A stretch of 49,266 nucleotides of DNA, taken from CARZYU01 sp964370085 (lineage in GTDB: Bacteria > Bacillota_I > Bacilli_A > RF39 > UBA660). The stretch is taken from assembly GCA_964370085.1 (NCBI GenBank), contig CAYJHI010000001.1, forward strand, positions 1 through 49,266, written 5' to 3'. The translations under genes and the position numbers were made by a program. The notes under the pieces were generated by a model, which searched no databases, was not told where the DNA came from, and worked only from the letters and a program-made list of their open reading frames with translations. Shown here one piece after another: positions 46,700 to 49,266 of the stretch (positions are counted from its first letter, which is position 1; every line of letters starts with the position of its first letter).

Positions 46700-47347
46700 A
46701 TGGAAAATAATAATACAGTTTATTCAAAGATGTTTTTATGGTTATTTATTGGTTTATTAATTAGTTTTGTAACGGGTTTTGTTATAAGTAATGATGTTGG
46801 TATGACAGAAATGGTTGTTACTGTTGGGTTAATACCAATTGTTATTATACAATTAGGAGTTGCATTAGTTTTATCGTTATTGTTAAATAAGTTGCATCCA
46901 GTAGTTATGAAGGTTTTATACTTGGTATATTCTTTTGTAACGGGATTAACTTTTTCAACAGTGTTTCTTATGTATGAATTAGATTCAATTATATCTATAT
47001 TTCTTATGACTTCTGTTATATTTGGAGTTATGGCTTTATATGGATTTATTACAAAGAGAGATTTAACTAAAGTAGGTAGATTTTTATTTGTAGCACTTTT
47101 GGGTATGATAATAGCATCTTTACTTAATGTGTTTATATTTAAGAGTCCGATGGGAGATATGATTCTTAATTGGATTGGTGTAGGTGTTTTCACTTTATTT
47201 ATAGCATATGATGTACATAAAGTTAAGCATTTAGTTAGTGCTTTAGATGTAGAGAAGGCTTCTATATATGGAGCGTTTCAATTATATTTAGATTTTATTA
47301 ACTTATTTATAAGATTATTAAGATTATTAGGAAAAGCAAGAGATTAA
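46700..47347 (+). CDS. Bax inhibitor-1/YccA family membrane protein
   Basis: A 215-residue protein with about seven membrane helices and the BI-1 end motif FQLYLDFINLFIRLLRLLGK, together with VFTLFIAYDVHKVKHL in the sixth-seventh helix region, where the family has paired aspartates that control a calcium leak. It begins MENNNTVYSKMFLWLFIGLL. Bacterial members (YbhL, YccA, YetJ) act as cation leak channels or FtsH modulators; which of these applies here is unknown. GAGGAGGAG ribosome-binding site and own promoter. Confidence 0.88.
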   Translation: MENNNTVYSKMFLWLFIGLLISFVTGFVISNDVGMTEMVVTVGLIPIVIIQLGVALVLSLLLNKLHPVVMKVLYLVYSFVTGLTFSTVFLMYELDSIISIFLMTSVIFGVMALYGFITKRDLTKVGRFLFVALLGMIIASLLNVFIFKSPMGDMILNWIGVGVFTLFIAYDVHKVKHLVSALDVEKASIYGAFQLYLDFINLFIRLLRLLGKARD

Positions 47348-47358
47348 TTGCTTTTTTT
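47332..47358 (+). terminator. BI-1 gene terminator
   Basis: AAAAGCAA / TTGCTTTT with an 8-nt loop that contains the stop codon; T7 run. Confidence 0.7.
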
Positions 47359-47442
47359 ATTTATTCTTAGTTTATTATTAGTTAACTTTGACCACAATAG
47401 TAAAGTAATTTTTTATAATTAACTTATGATTGAGGTGGTCTA

Positions 47443-47793
47443 ATGTTATTAGCTAAGAGAATAAAAGAATTAAGAAGTAAATATGGATATACACAGGAAG
47501 AGTTGGGAAAGTTAATAAATGTTACTAAGGTAAGTGTTTGTTGTTATGAGAAAGGTGTTAGGACACCTACATTAGATACTTTAAATGATATATGTAGAGT
47601 TTTTGATGTTGATTTTAATTATTTGTTTGGACAAGATAAGTTTTTAGTAGCAGAGAATAGTGAAGAAAGTTTATATGTTTCAAAAGAAGAAATAGTTTTT
47701 CTTAAAGAGATAAGAAACAACAATAATCTTTATAAAAAAATAATAGAAGACCCTAAAAGAACAGTAGAACTAATTGAACATAAAATGAAATAA
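47443..47793 (+). CDS. XRE-family transcriptional regulator
   Basis: A 116-residue protein with an N-terminal HTH_3 domain (about 5-60): RIKELRSKYGYTQEELGKLINVTKVSVCCYEKGVRTPTLDTL, followed by FDVDFNYLFG, the typical Cro/CI layout. The C-terminal half is a charged helical region ending in ELIEHKMK that may dimerise. GAGGTGG ribosome-binding site. TTGACC (47388) and TATAAT (47414) lie upstream but 20 nt apart, so the promoter is uncertain. Targets unknown; the ankyrin gene downstream is the closest candidate. Confidence 0.88.
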   Translation: MLLAKRIKELRSKYGYTQEELGKLINVTKVSVCCYEKGVRTPTLDTLNDICRVFDVDFNYLFGQDKFLVAENSEESLYVSKEEIVFLKEIRNNNNLYKKIIEDPKRTVELIEHKMK

Positions 47794-47805
47794 TGTTCTT
47801 TTTTT
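47776..47805 (+). terminator. XRE gene terminator
   Basis: GAACAT / ATGTTC with an 11-nt loop and T7. Confidence 0.6.
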
Positions 47806-47860
47806 GTATAAAAGTTTATATTTAATATCTTAATAGAATAGAGGTGAGTGGTCCTAAAAC

Positions 47861-47889
47861 TTGACAAAATGGGACTTTTATGGTAGAAT
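47861..47889 (+). promoter_or_regulatory. Sigma-A promoter of the ankyrin gene
   Basis: TTGACA (47861-47866), 17 nt, TAGAAT (47884-47889). GTCC/GGAC half-sites (47851-47854 and 47872-47875) flank the -35 box and could be an operator, weakly supported. Confidence 0.7.
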
Positions 47890-47923
47890 ATATACTCATC
47901 ACTAGAAAAAAGAGGTGTTAGAC

Positions 47924-48616
47924 ATGTTTTATAGTGAAGAGCAGGCGATTAATGCTTGTACTGAAATACCCTCCCGAATCTTTGATTTGATTAGGGAAGA
48001 TCATTTAGAATTAGTAGATAAGATTTTAAGTAAGAAAATAGTACCTATTAATACTACTAATGAAAAAGGTAATACAGTCTTAATGGTATTACTTAAGAAA
48101 AAAGAATATGAATTGGTGTTAAAACACATGAAGAATAAAGAGTGGGATATAAATCATCAGAATGATAATGGTGATACGTTCGCACACATACTTGCTACAA
48201 CAGATTATATACATGCGATGAATATTATTAAGGGAATAATGAAAAACAAGAAGTTTATTCCTAACATTAAGAATAATAAGGGGGAGACTATTCTTGATAG
48301 ATCTATTGAAAATAGTTACATTTATACGACCGTTAAAATCCTTGAAGATGAAAGATTTAATAACATTGATATAGTATCGTTTAAACATTTATACGATACG
48401 TATATTAATAGTAATAAGTACGGTAAGTATACAAAGTTAACGAATTTAGAGATGATAGTGGATAATTTAGAAGATAAGTTATTGTTACCAAGAGTTAAAG
48501 AGTTGATTGATATGATTCTTAAGAACTTTGAAGTAATTAAAAATGAGATATTAAATAATGGTATTTCATATTTAGATAATATTGTTTCTAATACATTGAA
48601 TGAAAGTAGAGCGTAA
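47924..48616 (+). CDS. Ankyrin-repeat protein
   Basis: A 230-residue protein with three or so ankyrin repeats (about 30-155): NEKGNTVLMVLLKKKEYELV, NDNGDTFAHILATTDYIHAM and NNKGETILDRSIENSYIYT, each with the (D/N)xxGxT start. The C-terminal 75 residues are helical and not repeats. Cytoplasmic, no signal. The ATG at 47924 follows AGAGGTG; a GTG three codons earlier is in that site. Ankyrin repeats bind proteins; the partner is unknown. Own promoter, terminator after it. Confidence 0.78.
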   Translation: MFYSEEQAINACTEIPSRIFDLIREDHLELVDKILSKKIVPINTTNEKGNTVLMVLLKKKEYELVLKHMKNKEWDINHQNDNGDTFAHILATTDYIHAMNIIKGIMKNKKFIPNIKNNKGETILDRSIENSYIYTTVKILEDERFNNIDIVSFKHLYDTYINSNKYGKYTKLTNLEMIVDNLEDKLLLPRVKELIDMILKNFEVIKNEILNNGISYLDNIVSNTLNESRA

Positions 48617-48630
48617 GTTCTATTTTTTTT
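48605..48630 (+). terminator. Ankyrin gene terminator
   Basis: TAGAGC-GTAA-GTTCTA (one G-T pair) then T8; stop codon in the loop. Confidence 0.6.
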
Positions 48631-48679
48631 GTTGTAATTTGTTAAATATAGGTATATATTATTGGTAGGAGGAGAAGTT

Positions 48680-49138
48680 ATGGAAAAGATTAAGAAAAAC
48701 AAAGCATTATTTATTATATTAGGGAGTGTATTATTATTAGTTATTATATTAGTAGTATTGATTATGGTATTAGGTATGTCATCTAATAGTATAGTTGGAG
48801 AATGGGTTAATAAAGATGAGTCTTCAGTAAGATTAGTAGTTGATAGTAATACAATGACAATGATTGAAGATGATGAGAGAGATAGTATTGATTATATAAT
48901 TAAAGAGGAGAAGAGTTTAGGAAGTTCTGAGTTAGCTCTTAATGCTAAGGCGGTTATAGTGGAAGCTGAGATTGAGGGAGAAGATGTTTATCTTTTAATG
49001 GCAACTTTTACTAATAAATATGGTAAAGTTAATGCAGTTATTGATAATTGTAATTTAGAAAGTTGTAGAGAAGTTGATTTAGAATTATTAGATGAAGTTA
49101 TAAGTGAACAGAGTGAATTTGTTTACGAAAAGCAATAG
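48680..49138 (+). CDS. Membrane-anchored hypothetical protein, 152 aa
   Basis: Start ATG 48680 with AGGAGGAG 6 nt upstream. MEKIKKNK is followed by one strong membrane helix (about 9-33), then SSNSIVGEWVNKDESSVRLVVDS, a beta-rich extracytoplasmic domain like the small lipocalin-like/DUF-type GEW domains, and a cysteine pair (NCNLESC). The GEW motif is common in secreted beta-barrel-like stress proteins of Bacilli, but I cannot assign a family with confidence. Single gene with terminator. Confidence 0.65.
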   Translation: MEKIKKNKALFIILGSVLLLVIILVVLIMVLGMSSNSIVGEWVNKDESSVRLVVDSNTMTMIEDDERDSIDYIIKEEKSLGSSELALNAKAVIVEAEIEGEDVYLLMATFTNKYGKVNAVIDNCNLESCREVDLELLDEVISEQSEFVYEKQ

Positions 49139-49158
49139 AGATTTTTCTCTATTTTTTT
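49134..49158 (+). terminator. Terminator of the 152-residue gene
   Basis: AATAGAGA-TTTT-TCTCTATT then T6. Confidence 0.8.
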
Positions 49159-49160
49159 GT

Positions 49161-49188
49161 TTGTAAAAAGAGTAAAAGGTGATATAAT
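49161..49188 (+). promoter_or_regulatory. Sigma-A-like promoter of the last gene
   Basis: TTGTAA (49161-49166), 16 nt, TATAAT (49183-49188). Confidence 0.45.
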
Positions 49189-49212
49189 GAGAGTATAAAG
49201 TAGGGTGAGTTT

Positions 49213-49266
49213 ATGAAACTTAGATTAAAGAAGAAGTTAGAGAAACAAGGTAAGTTACCTGTAACT
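49213..49266 (+). CDS. Partial CDS running off the window end
   Basis: An ATG with GGGTGAG 7 nt upstream begins MKLRLKKKLEKQGKLPVT and stays open to the end of the window. The basic start is the only evidence; it cannot be identified. Confidence 0.5.
   Translation, partial: MKLRLKKKLEKQGKLPVT

Noticed and set aside
1..49266. CRISPR arrays, rRNA, tRNA genes, insertion sequences
   Set aside because: No regularly spaced direct repeats, no recognisable tRNA T-loop/acceptor pattern, no rRNA sequence and no transposase were seen.

Overview
The window is AT-rich (coding is dominated by A/T-ending codons) and densely packed. It uses the standard bacterial code: TGA is a real stop (for example at the ends of nth and cca) and tryptophan is TGG. 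Gene content and order are those of a Gram-positive Bacilli chromosome that can form endospores: alpha/beta SASP, SpoIVA, SpoVIF, a CotD-like coat protein and two tiny YjcZ-like proteins. Blocks match Bacillus order: der...spoIVA...HU; dnaD-nth / PBP1-recU / gpsB-rnpB; rodZ-pgsA-recA-rny; ftsY-ylxM-ffh; nifZ-thiI. I infer an uncultured, low-GC, spore-forming Bacilli lineage (RF39/Erysipelotrichales-like), probably a metagenome assembly, because a 100-N scaffold gap sits between two identical 55-nt ends. The exact taxon cannot be read from the sequence alone.

Layout. 1-5 kb: ezrA with an orphan prepilin-like gene, then nifZ-thiI (tRNA thiolation) and a SASP. 5-7.9 kb: ndk, then an accessory patch with a phage-type BRO antirepressor under a promoter/operator, a cluster of inverted repeats and a BspA-like LRR remnant. 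7.9-15.7 kb: ackA-nrnA-engB, then on the minus strand der - small ORF - spoVIF - spoIVA, then two membrane proteins. 15.8-24.6 kb: HU, cca, dnaD, nth; minus-strand recU-PBP1; gpsB, RNase P RNA, rodZ-like, pgsA. 24.7-31.2 kb: recA (SOS-like box), rny, two tandem paralogues of unknown function, and RNase J on the opposite strand.

31.4-36.5 kb: SRP cluster ftsY - small membrane protein - ylxM - HerA-like ATPase - ffh. 36.5-39.1 kb: CotD-like, rpoZ, recX, PrsA-like foldase (minus). 39.1-41.2 kb: ABC-F ATPase behind a leader peptide and terminator (attenuator), then two YjcZ-like microgenes with a sigma-K-like promoter. 41.2-43.2 kb: HIT protein and two unknown genes (minus). 43.3-45.5 kb: sufS-sufU and a short SSB. 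45.6-49.3 kb: DUF4065 (Panacea/SocA-like) gene broken by the gap, BI-1 membrane protein, XRE regulator, ankyrin protein, a membrane-anchored small protein, and a CDS running off the end.

The most interesting signals are regulatory: (i) a perfect 15-bp hairpin hiding the spoVIF ribosome-binding site, overlapped by a sigma-K-type promoter whose transcript would lack the blocking arm; (ii) the ABC-F leader-peptide attenuator; (iii) the BRO gene's promoter-proximal palindrome, echoed inside its own coding sequence. Among proteins, the tandem paralogue pair after rny and the HerA-like ATPase in the SRP cluster are the best candidates for undescribed function.
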